From NCBI GenBank assembly GCA_001599755.1, contig BCHX01000004.1, forward strand, positions 2,976,001-3,040,000: a stretch of DNA of 64,000 nt, written 5' to 3'. The stretch comes from Gliomastix tumulicola. Taxonomy: Eukaryota; Ascomycota; Sordariomycetes; Hypocreales; Bionectriaceae. Positions 46,583 through 56,750 of the stretch are shown piece after piece; positions within the stretch are counted from its first letter, which is position 1; the number at the start of each line of letters is the position of its first letter. A model generated the notes under the pieces. That model did no database searches, was not told the origin of the DNA, and saw nothing but the letters and a program-made list of their open reading frames with translations. The translations under genes were made by a program, and so were the position numbers.

Positions 46583-47534
46583 TTTTGACGCGATTGCTCC
46601 TGTGCTGCGACGCTCAGCGTTGAAGTGATGGTTGGACCAGATTGTCAGGAGCCTTTTCCCCGAGTAAATGATTGACGACGCATACGCGTTGTTGGTGCGT
46701 TATCGGTGCAGCGAAAGCAAAGGAATTGAAAAGAAGGCAGTTGGCTGTGCTAAAGACGGGACGATGAACCACCCGCATTTGTTTGGAGGCGACACGCGAC
46801 GTGGGAGGAACGCGAACAAGTCAGGCAGTCACATGATGCAAAAGTAGAGGGACCCTCGCCCCCACCCAAATTTAGACCGGATCGCAAGTACTGCTACATG
46901 AGGTCCGGGGACTCGGCCCCGCGCCTGCCTGAGCCCACTTTACGCGCTCGAAAGTGATGACAGAAAAGAGTAGCAGACCTCAGCCCAATAACAGCAAGTG
47001 GCTGCTGGTGGAGTATTCTGTCGCCCCACCCATTCAATACCTTAGTCCCCAACCTCGATGGTCTCGACCCAGCCTCAACAGGACAGCCTGTCTCCTTACA
47101 TTGACTGACTGCTGTGGCAGAGGCACTTGTTGCTTGATACTGAACCGCAGTTTTCACAAGAGATTTTAACTCAACCTTCATTTATCACGGGTCGAACCGG
47201 ACGGACGAACGGACACAGACCAAAACACAGCTGAGCAACCAACACACTTTCAAAGAGACCAAGTTGAATGAATGAATAAAATGCGACGCTCATTCGCGAC
47301 GAGCAATGCCAAAGCCTGCGCCTCTACGTATGCACCTTCTTCGCATACCGTTTCCCAAAGCTAGAATCACCAAAGACGTGCTATGTAGACAGGAAGAAAA
47401 AAAAAGGAAAAGAAAAGAAAGGAGACCCCGCCATCCGCAAATATCTATAGGACGAAGCCCCTCCTCTCGGAAGAAACGGGACAAGGCATATTTCTTGCCC
47501 GAGGGTGTTTTTTTTTGTTTTTTTTTGGTACCGA
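46583..47534. other. Intergenic region, brc1 promoter and hxk3 3' flank
   Basis: Both neighbours are on the minus strand. Poly(T)-like tracts just before 47534 lie in the likely hxk3 3' UTR. This gap is the left edge of the GlcNAc cluster. No gene is supported. Confidence 0.5.
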
Positions 47535-49302
47535 TCACTCATCCCGCTTCGCACATGCTGACGCCACAGCCGCGCCCATGATGGAGCTGTCCTTGGCCGG
47601 CACGAGCTCGATGATGCCGTCCTCGGGCCTGCCCTTGCTCTCCACGAGCTGGTCCACGTATCGCTGGCAGCTGCTGAGGTATCCGGGGTAGTTCTCGATG
47701 ACGCTGCCGTTGAAGGCCACCGTGGTCGTCTTGAGATCCAGATCCGTCTGCGCGGCCTGTCGGCGTTCCGAACCCTCTGGCAGGCTGGAGACGAAGGCCC
47801 TGTGGCTCTCTAGTCGGATATCCCAAAGCGAGTAGACGCACGTGGCGACCAGGGCGCTCGATCGGATGGAGATGAAGGAGGCGAGTGATCTTAGGGCGAA
47901 TAGATCGGATGTAGTGGGAGTGTGAGAGGAAGGATGGCGGCTGGCAAAGACTTCCTTTGCTACCGTGAGTTCAGGTGATTCGTCGCTATACAAAGTTGTC
48001 AGCCTCGGGACGAGCAACACGATGTGGAGGAACGATGGGTTCAACTTACGCTTGAATCATGGATAGGGTGTCTGTGCCCAGAGAGTATTGGGCGACGAGC
48101 GACGGCGGGACGATGCCACCAAATATGCCCGTGCTGTCGATCGCCTCGATCAGAGCGAAGCGAGCAATCTCGCCGAGATACATGCCGCTGACCATGTGCT
48201 CCAGCGGCTGGAAGTCAGGGCGACGGTGGTTGTCGAGGAGCTGCTGATCCCACCGCGTGATGGGCAGGATATCGTGACCGAACATGCCGAGCTCCGTGTT
48301 CACAATGACGTGGCTGGCCTGATCGAACCATCCTGCTGGGCGTGTCCCGAACTTCCTAAGGCCAATCAGAGACGTGGGGAGATACGCTCCAATGTTGAGG
48401 CCCGTTCCGAGAATGAGGCCAAATCGGGTCGAGGTGTGGTTGTACGCCTGGGAGAGAAGACAGGCGCTCGAATCGTTGATGATGGCTTCGACTGTGACAT
48501 GGAGGCCCTGGCCTCTGCACGCGTCGGCAACGATCTGTCCGAGATCCTGGCCCAAGAGCCCCTTGTTCGCCATGAAACCCTTGCCCATCCCCTGCAGCTT
48601 CCCACCGCCTAGAGACGTTTGCCTACAACAGCACGTTAGCGTGGACTGTCTGTCGGGACAAAAAGGTGCTGGTGATATGCTTATCGGATATACTTACTCG
48701 ATAGGAAAACTCCATGCCAACGCAATCGGCAAAGGTTCCTTAGGGTCCTTAGCCTTCTCCAGCCGGTCCGCTGACAGCGTCTCGGATATCCTCGTCGCCA
48801 TCCAGTCGAAGAACAAGGCGCCCTCGAGGTCCTTGATGGCCCTGTCGATGCGGAAGTTCCGCATGCTCAGGATCTTGCTGAACTGCTGCCCGTCGCCGCT
48901 CCGCCCGCTCAGCTGGACCAGCGCCACGCGCAGCGTCGACCCGCCGACGTCCAGGGCCAGGTACTCGCCCGCCTCCTCGCCGGTCGGCAGCTGGTGGTTG
49001 AACGAGGGGAGCATGCACTCGAGGTCGGACTGCAGGCGCTCCAGGAACTGAGCCTTGAGCCCGTCGGACAGGGTCTGGAGGCCGTCGCCGCTGACGGGGC
49101 CGAGGAGCGCCGTCTCGGCCTCCTTGAGGAAGTCCTGGATGGTCCGCTGGACGGCATGGCTGGCGGCGGCGACCTGGCCCTTCTTTGCCTCGTCGATGAC
49201 CAGGGGGCTGACCCAGTACGCTAGAATGGCCTGTATTAGAGACTTTCCACGGAGGAGGCTCTTGATGATGGCGGCAACGAAGGCTTTGCGGAGGGACCCC
49301 AT
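47535..49302 (-). CDS. hxk3: Atypical hexokinase, probable N-acetylglucosamine kinase (HXK3 type)
   Basis: Exons on the minus strand are 49302-48698, 48622-48050 and 47985-47535, giving 542 aa. Both donors are GTAAGT; branch sites are CTAAC and CTGAC. The start MGSLRKAFV is preferred over an open extension of 38 codons. The fold is hexokinase: LALDVGGSTLRVALVQL (about 115-131, phosphate loop), AIINDSSACLL (with the catalytic Asp) and GLILGTGLNIGAYLP. Sugar-site motifs differ from glucose kinases. The usual WTKGF is GMGKGF, and NDT/GTN are NDS/GLN. A hydrophobic N-terminal stretch (SLIQAILAYWV) could associate with membranes. Its place beside the deaminase, deacetylase and Ndt80-type regulator fits a GlcNAc kinase making GlcNAc-6-P, as HXK3 does in Trichoderma. 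A purely regulatory hexokinase is the alternative. Confidence 0.88.
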
Positions 49303-50230
49303 GGTTGCAAACGAGTGACTGTGGAGGAGACTAAAGGAAAGCAAACGGAAGAGGGAAAGAGAGAAGAAGGGAGCCAGAAAGGGAGGTGGGGGAGGGCGGA
49401 AGAAATAAGAGGGCAAGTGGTGGCGTGAGGATGGTGATGGATAGAGATATCCTTCCCGTCAGAACCAAAAGACCAAAGACAACAGGTAAGAAGTTGAATA
49501 TAGAGTTGGACTGGTCAACTCAACTCATGTACCAAGATGGGGCGGTCAGCCAGGTTGAGACCGGGGGGGGGCACGGGAGCTGGAGGTAAATAACGGCAGG
49601 TCGACACCGCCAGAAGGTCTATGGCATCCTTTTGGACTGGTACAGAGGACAAGGTGAAGAGAGGGTGAGAAGTGCGTGAGAGGGAAAAAAAATTAAAAAA
49701 ATTGGACGGTAGGTGGTATGTTGGATGCTGGGCTGGGCACTATGGTCTCCCGCCTCTCCCTCGATGTGTGTTGTTGTTTCTCTGGTAAGGTACCTCCTGC
49801 AAAGTGCCCAAAGGGACGGTACGGTACGTGCAGTGTGGTATGTCTCTGGTTCCTGCTGAGTGTCTCAGTTCCTCCCACCGGCGTCTATTCTGGGGTGGTG
49901 GTATGTAGGTAGAAATCGAGCAATGGCAGGAAGAGATCGAAACAACACGAGAACGAACGAGACCAACGATGCACATCCCAGCCCGGTTTGGACTGGCGTC
50001 AAAGCACGCGCAAGTGTCGTGCGCACCCCTAAAGACAGCCCAGAGCCAGGCCAGAGGGGAGAGAGGCGTGTGCAATGGCGAGTTGGGTGAGCCCCGGCGC
50101 AGAGAGTGTGTGTGTATACGATACGAGGCCCGGGGAATGGAACCTGCCCAGTCCAGATGCGATGCTAACGAGCGGATAGAGGGTGCACTGCCGGGAGAAT
50201 GGACGCCTGGGATGGCACGAGCTGCGAAAC

Positions 50231-50250
50231 AGGCAGGCAGGCAGGCAGGG
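50231..50250. repeat. (AGGC)n microsatellite
   Basis: Nearly five AGGC units in the hxk3-dam1 spacer. Confidence 0.85.
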
Positions 50251-50467
50251 CCGGTTGGCGTCTGTCTCTCCCAGGAGAGGTCAAGGCCCCAAGACGCACG
50301 TTACAAGAGTGGTCGACCGAGCAAGCATGTCTGCTTAGGGGGGTGTGCGAGTTTCTTGTTAGTGCATGGCAATGCTAAGCCCAACTGGATCCTAACGTCG
50401 CAGAGGACTCGAGAAGCAGGTGGCCGATACGTACAGATCGATCTGTGGCATGGGGGGGGGAGAGGAG

Positions 50468-50488
50468 GCATGCATGCATGCATGCATG
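50468..50488. repeat. (GCAT)n microsatellite, self-complementary
   Basis: Five GCAT units. The unit is a palindrome in register (GCATGC), so the tract can form a hairpin. Confidence 0.85.
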
Positions 50489-52830
50489 AAGCTGTGACCA
50501 CCAACCAAGGCAAGCCAGTCTATGCATCCATGCCAGCTGTGGGACGCCGTGGCTGGGAGATTCGTTCGTCACAGAAGGCGTAGGCGGTTCGCGTCATGTC
50601 ATTGCGATTACTTGATGAGTTCTCCAGCCAGTAGCAGTGTCGGGACGACACGACATCGCCAGCAGCGGGAGGCGAGAGAGAGCACACGATAGGGTGCGTG
50701 GCGGGGGGATCCCTTGTCTGCTGTCCGCTGGATGCAACGAGCTGCGAACTGGGCTGGACGTCGGCCGGGTCCATCCAGTAAGCAGACCGGCAATCAAGCG
50801 GGCAGGTATCCTCGTGCGCGCGTCAGTTCATTGGCCCTAGCCAGAAAAGACGAGATGGACTGGAGGGACGTTGTGAAGGAGAGGGAGGGCGTTGTTTGGT
50901 GGAGAACTGGAGAGCAGTGGTTGTAACGTTGCGGGCAGATGGACTCGCCCTCCTTTTTTTTTTTTCTTTCTAGAGGTACTTCGGTACCCGACTGGATGGC
51001 ACCTTGACCTTCCGGGTACGATACCACCGCCGCCACCGTCTGTCGTAGCGCTTGTAGCGTTTGTGGCGGGGCACTCCAGGTTAAGGTACTCGCTACCACG
51101 CCCCGTCTGGAGTTGTTCGCTGGAGTCTCTGGAGAACGGTGGGAATGGCAGTCATCTCGCGCCTTCAGGGCAGATATTTCACAGCTGGAGCTGGGAGAAG
51201 GGCATTTGCTGCTAGTGGTGGCTACTTTCGATTGGCATCACGGCTCGCCTCGTGTTTCATGTTTCATGTTACAGCGCCAAGCGGCAGAGACCTACCCAGC
51301 AGGACATAGTCGCCTCTGATCGGCCTCGGATAGGCAGATGATCATGGGCCCGTCGCTGGAGCACGATGACAGTCTCGTTGGCTGCAACTGGATCGGTGGT
51401 TGGCATTCGCTGACGAATGCAGCCGCAGTGCGCACGCAGAGCAGCAATTGATCGCCAGCCGGGATAACTAACGCTTCGTTGCCCTCCGTGCGTCACCAGA
51501 GATTCAAGTTCCGCCGTTACGCCCACGGTGGAGGTTGGCTCTGCCATGCTCACTGAGGTCACTGGAGTCACTGCCATTTGAGGCGCCCCTGTAACGGCCC
51601 CTGTAACGGCTCCTGCAGCGACGGAGAGCCCCGAGCCACGGCCTCACTGCCAAACGGACCTCCAAGCAAGTTACTCCTGGCACGGACACGGTAGCAGGTC
51701 AGGTAGACGGATGGATTTGACAGATGCACTATTGGTGCTGGAATTGCAACATACGGTAGGCGTCAAGAAGTAATATTGGCTGTAGGATCAGGAGCAGAAC
51801 GTTGTCTGCGAATCCAATCTGGGGATGTCCTCCTGGTTACAGCGGCCGTGTTTGCTGTCGGCTCGGGCGGAACGGGTACCTCTCCTCTAAAGACCACCCG
51901 CCAACACTGGACTCTTGAGAACGGCAGCAGTCATCGATATATGGTCACCACATGATTTAATGATTAATGCTACTACTATACCCAAAACCGGCGACAGCCA
52001 AGGCGCCCCAGCCAATGGCGTGTCGCGGCTCTCCCATCCCCATCCCCATCCTTCCTTTCGGAGACGAGCCAACAAACGACAGGCTACTCTGAGGTAAACT
52101 TCACTCCATGGGCCGTCACGTTCCATCCATCCATACCACCCTTCCAGCGGCACATACCACGACTGCTGCCGCTATCAGAGCCAGACACCATCTCGCGGGC
52201 CTATCGTGGAAATGCCCTCCCAGGTCGCCACGCCAGATGTATCCGTCATGTATCTGGCCCCCGTCCCCGATAGGACGTCTGCGTGAGGCTTTTGCTCCGG
52301 TGTACATGCCCGGAACAGGCAGATCGGTTAGTGGTGGTTGGGGTCGAGGCACACAATCATGGTTTGAGCCTGTCGCCCGCGCCATCGGCACGGATTGGAT
52401 ACGTTGCGCAGAGGCTATGACTCCGATTCTGGACCGATGATGCCCATCCATACCTTCCACTGGGCCACTGACGGCGGGCGGCTCACTGGGGCGAGGGTCT
52501 CCGGTATGGAAGGAGAGGTGAGGTAGTCACTCGCCCGAGTCACTCCTTCACCCCCAAGTCGCCCGCCAACCGCTCGTTCCGTAAGGTATGCCGTTGGAGT
52601 AGGTAGCAGTAGGTAGCTGCCCTGGTAAGAAGATCATTGTTCCAGTGGGGTCATCGTTGCCTCATATCACATATCAATGAAGCAGCAGCTCGCAGCTTGT
52701 CTGTCCCGGTCTATGCCCTCCCCTCTTCCCCTACCAACCACCCCAAACCTCCCCAGACAGACCTGAGATAACCACCGCTTGTTCTTGGTATCATTACTTC
52801 TAGAACGTTTCTGTTCTCTCGTCTTCTCGT

Positions 52831-52866
52831 ATCCATCCATCCATCTATCCATCCATCCATCCATCC
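52831..52866. repeat. (ATCC)n repeat in the dam1 leader
   Basis: Nine ATCC units with one variant, about 80 nt before the dam1 start codon; probably transcribed. Confidence 0.85.
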
Positions 52867-52942
52867 AGCCAGCCCATCAGGCTACTACCCCGCTAGTACC
52901 CTTTCTGTGCCTAGCCAAGCCATCCAGCCAGCCTCGCCCACC

Positions 52943-54093
52943 ATGAGACTGATCATCCGTGACGACACCGAGGCGGCCGGCGCCTACGTGGCCAAGTACA
53001 TCATCGACCGCATCAAGGCCTTCAGCCCGACGGCGACGAACCCCTTCGTCCTCGGCCTGCCGACCGGCTCCAGCCCGCTGGGCGTCTACCGCATCCTCGT
53101 CGAGAAGTACAAGGCCGGCGAGATCTCGTTCGAGCATGTCGTCACCTTCAACATGGACGAGTACGTCGGCATCCCGCGCGACCACCCGGAGTCCTACCAC
53201 TCCTTCATGTGGAAGAACTTCTTCTCGCACGTCAACATCCACCCGTCCAACGTGCACATCCTCAACGGCAACGCCGCCAACCTCGAGGCCGAGTGCGTCG
53301 CGTACGAGGAGGCCATCAAGCTTGCCGGCGGCATCGACCTCTTCCTGGCCGGCATCGGCGAGGACGGGCACATCGCCTTCAACGAGCCGGGCTCGTCGCT
53401 CGCGAGCCGCACGCGCGTCAAGACGCTCGCGTACGACACCATCCTCGCCAACTCGCGCTTCTTCGGCAACGACGTGAACAAGGTGCCCAAGATGGCGCTG
53501 ACGGTCGGCGTCCAGACCGTCCTCGAGGCCCGCGAGGTCGTCGTCATCATCCTCGGCCAGCGCAAGTCGCTCGCCCTGCAGCGCTGCATCGAGCAGGGCG
53601 TCAACCATATGTGGACGCTGTCCAGCCTGCAGCTGCACCCGCATCCCATGATCGTCGTCGACGAGGATGCCACGCTCGAGCTCCAGGTCAAGACTGTCAA
53701 GGTGAGCCCCCATCTGCACTCTTCCACCCCTTCCTCTCAGATACTAGAAGCTGACAACCCCTTCCCCCCCCGCAGTACTTCAAGAGCATCGAAAAGGTCG
53801 CCACGGAGCAGGGCTTCGAGCAGATCCTCCCCTCCAAGGTCCGCAACGGCAACGGCGTCATCCCCCGCACAAAGGTCGACGAGGTCACCTCGCCCACCAT
53901 CCTCGCGCCCCAGCCCACGACCTCGCGCCTCCTCCGCGCTACGCCTGCCACCGAGTACCCCGTCCGCTCCGTCTCCCCGGAGCTCGTCCCCGACAGGATG
54001 GCGTCGCGCATCCCCGAGCCCTCGCTCAACAAGCGCCTCACGCCCAACCCTGAGCAGCAGATGCTGCGCCAGCCCAACGTTGCTGTCGCTTAG
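52943..54093 (+). CDS. dam1: Glucosamine-6-phosphate deaminase
   Basis: Exons are 52943-53701 and 53776-54093, giving 358 aa; the phase-0 intron has donor GTGAGC. The start sits in a CACCATGAG context; an open extension of 12 codons is rejected. The enzyme converts glucosamine-6-P to fructose-6-P and ammonia. Motifs are GLPTGSSPLGVYR (about 38-50), FNMDEYVGIP (with the catalytic Asp) and FLAGIGEDGHIAFNEPGSS (with the active-site Asp-His-Glu). The core ends near residue 275. A Pro/Ser/Arg-rich tail of about 80 residues, absent from bacterial NagB, follows. It is the second enzyme-type gene of the GlcNAc cluster and is divergent from hxk3. Co-regulation is inferred from position. Confidence 0.97.
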
Positions 54094-55013
54094 AGTGAGA
54101 CAAGGGAGAACATCCCTACCGCGCACGCTCCTGTGTTTTTTTTGAATGATGAATGATACCTGGCAAATTCTTTTTTCCTGTCGCTTCTGTTAAACTGGTT
54201 TGGGTTCCTGGTTTGGGTTTGACATGGTTCTGTAGAGAAATCGCTCGTTTGGATAGGACGGAGAAGAGAAGAGAAGAGAAGAGAAGAATCAGAGACCACA
54301 AAGAATGTACACTTAGGCATAGTGGTAGCCGCAAGGAACGCCCTCCATGGACGAATAACAATAGAGCATCCGTGATAGACCGTTTTGTGTGCCCCGCGGA
54401 TATGATATGGTGATGTCGTCGTGTCCCGTCGTTTACTCGTGGTGATCGTGGGCTGCCTGTACCACTCTCCTTTGCTGTAGTCACACCTCGTGTGTTTAGG
54501 CACGACATGCTGTGCTTCATAAGTGAGTTGTCATTGAGAGAAGAACACCACACCGCTGGGATTAGCACATATCCTGATGATGATGTAGCACAGAGCACTG
54601 GACCACGTGTGAGGAGGTTCTTGAGAATCTTGGTACTCATCTTCAAGCTGTATGAACGAGTGTCTCTTCTAGCCCATCAGCATCGGAGTGAGATCACGAT
54701 GCCGCTCCCCGCCCGACGCCCCCCCTCTCCCTTTCCAACCCCTTCCAACCAAGCCTCTAGGTATCCAATAGAACCAACCAACCCAGCCCAGTGAAACGAT
54801 GCTTCGCGCATGAAACGGGGGTAATGTGGCTAGCATGGTGACTCGAAAAGCAAAAGAAAAAAAAAACTATGTTTTACAAGATTTGAAACAACAAGACGAT
54901 GGGGGGACGTGGTAGATCGTAGTCGTGAAATCAGAACAGACTCATTAAGAGGATGCGCGCTGATCATAATGCGAAGGCGTGTATAGGGGCTCGTGTTTGT
55001 TTTCTCGGGGGCC
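54094..55013. other. Intergenic region between converging dam1 and ron1
   Basis: 3' flanks of both genes, including a GAGAA repeat at 54261-54287 just downstream of dam1. No gene is supported. Confidence 0.5.
54261..54287. repeat. (GAGAA)n tandem repeat
   Basis: About five pentamer units, about 170 nt after the dam1 stop codon. Confidence 0.85.
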
Positions 55014-56750
55014 TTATTCGGCTGCGAAGTAGCGCTTGTTCTTGCTTTGTACCTGCTGGGCTTTTACTTCGGGCGGTACAATCGTGTGGTGGACGACGTG
55101 CGGCCGGTACACGGCATCGATGGGCGGCATCCTGTCGATCGACTGTCAGCTGACGTACTCTGCCATATAAGTGACATTTATTGCCTTACCAGTCGTCAAC
55201 ACTTAGGGGGAAGTATTCGTAGAGTGGATCGGCCTCTTCAGGAGGACTGCTCCCGGCTACTAATCCGCTGAGCGTGTATGATTTGCCCTGTTGGGGGCTG
55301 GAGACCTCAGCACTAGAGCGGTTCGGGCTTCTCTCGTCTTCGGACAGAGACAGGTTTATGGGAGCAGAAGGGTTCTGCCGTGCCTTGAGTGCCGCGGCGT
55401 TCTTGCTAGAGAGTGAGTCCCTCGACCAGCCCGGCACAGGTGGTTTTGTCATTGTCGGTGACATGGCCAGCTTCTTTGCTGGATGGGGGCTCTGGCTGGG
55501 CTGGGGAACCGGCTGTGGCGTGGCCCAATCGTTGCCCTGCTGGAGTCGCGTGTCAGTTAGGGTGCTCCTCTATTGGCGATGATTCAGTCATAACGTACCG
55601 GTAGTGCATTTGACATTTGCTGATTTAATCCTTGAAGGTTTTCTCGCTCCGTCTTGATTGTTGATGAATCGATGGAACTCGTCGTGTTCCTCCTCTCTAG
55701 TTTTCTGTCCCCCGTCAGGGGCACGTCTTTCCGGCTGTCGAAGTTTCTCGGGCTTCTGCCACGAACTATCACCGGACCGGAGCGGACTTCGGCCATCTTG
55801 ATGGTCTCGCCCGACTTACTCCGGCCCAGCAGGCTGATCTGCACCACGTAGTGCTGCTGTAGCCCCTTTCTCCTGCCATTGTTGGCCGTCGCATGCTTGA
55901 ACTGCAGCCGCTTCCACGCAACAGGCAGCGAGACCCTGCTGGCATCGAGCTCCTGGCCAGCAGAGAGGTCCAGACTGACAACGGGGGGCGGTCCTGCGAC
56001 TTTCGACTCCTCAGTGCCCTGTGGGTTCGAACTCTTCCAGGGGATCGAGATGATCTCGGTAGCCTTGCCCTCGATCGACTCCATGGCAGTGATAGACGCC
56101 GACAGCTCCGTCAGCGTGTGCTGGCGGCCCTTAGAGTCTATCACATGCGATATGCCCCGCGGCAGGGCCAGGTGTCCCGAGCATTGCCACAGGTTTCGAC
56201 GGTAGCACGTGAGCTCAAGAGGGCGGCCGGTATTGTCAGCGCCGAAAACGTCCTCCGCGACGAAGAACATGCCGTATAATTCGGCCGACATATCTAGGTC
56301 GCTAATGTTCCCCATCTCGTCCACAATCGTCGCGGTCATGATGGGCTCGGAGAACCCGAGGAGCTTGTTGTCCAGCTCCTGCGGGGAGGAGTCATCGTTG
56401 AGGGTATCTTGGTGGTGGGTGGGAGGGGGTTCAAATGGCCTTGCGGAGTAGGAGAACGGGTCTTCGAATGTCGTCGCAAAGCCGTCGAAGTCGTAGGACG
56501 GGGTGAAGGGGAGGGGAGGGAGGGCGCCTCCGTCGCTAGAGATCCTAGATGTCAGCAAGTGCATACACATGTCGAGGGGGGATTCGCCCGCTCGCGATTC
56601 GCAGCCATACAGTAGCGCCTCGTCGAAGTTGATGCTCTGGTCAAAGTGCGGCAGGTCTAGCTCGTGCTGCCCGTTGCCCGCTTGCATGCCGTGCATGCCA
56701 TCATTGGGAGCTCCCGTAGGCATGGTCGGCATAGAATTGAAGGCCGCCAT
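55014..56750 (-). CDS. ron1: Ndt80/PhoG-type transcription factor, RON1-like regulator of GlcNAc catabolism
   Basis: Exons on the minus strand are 56750-56611, 56544-55599, 55539-55190 and 55131-55014, about 517 aa. The first intron (66 nt, donor GTATGG, branch GCTGAC, acceptor CTAG) has no stop and keeps the frame, so it could be read as coding. The last intron (donor GTAAGG) adds a tail beginning MPPIDAVYRPHVVHH. The DNA-binding domain runs from LTCYRRNLWQCSG to VRSGPVIVRGRSPRNFDSRKD. It includes WKRLQFKHATANNGRRKGLQQHYVV, typical of Ndt80/VIB-1 proteins. The Trichoderma GlcNAc cluster is run by such a factor, RON1, so position gives the name. The start is uncertain: open frame continues upstream (LTDAAALQRRLND), and small upstream ATGs precede it. 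Confidence 0.85.

Larger units (their letters stand above)
49303..52942. other. 3.6 kb divergent intergenic region inside the GlcNAc cluster
   Basis: It separates hxk3 (-) from dam1 (+) and should hold both promoters. Several short tandem repeats occur (50231-50250, 50468-50488, 52831-52866). Open frames are short, overlapping and without motifs. No transporter or other gene is recognisable. Confidence 0.5.

Noticed and set aside
52877..53719. 280-codon open frame antisense to dam1
   Set aside because: A codon-bias shadow of the deaminase exon, without motifs.
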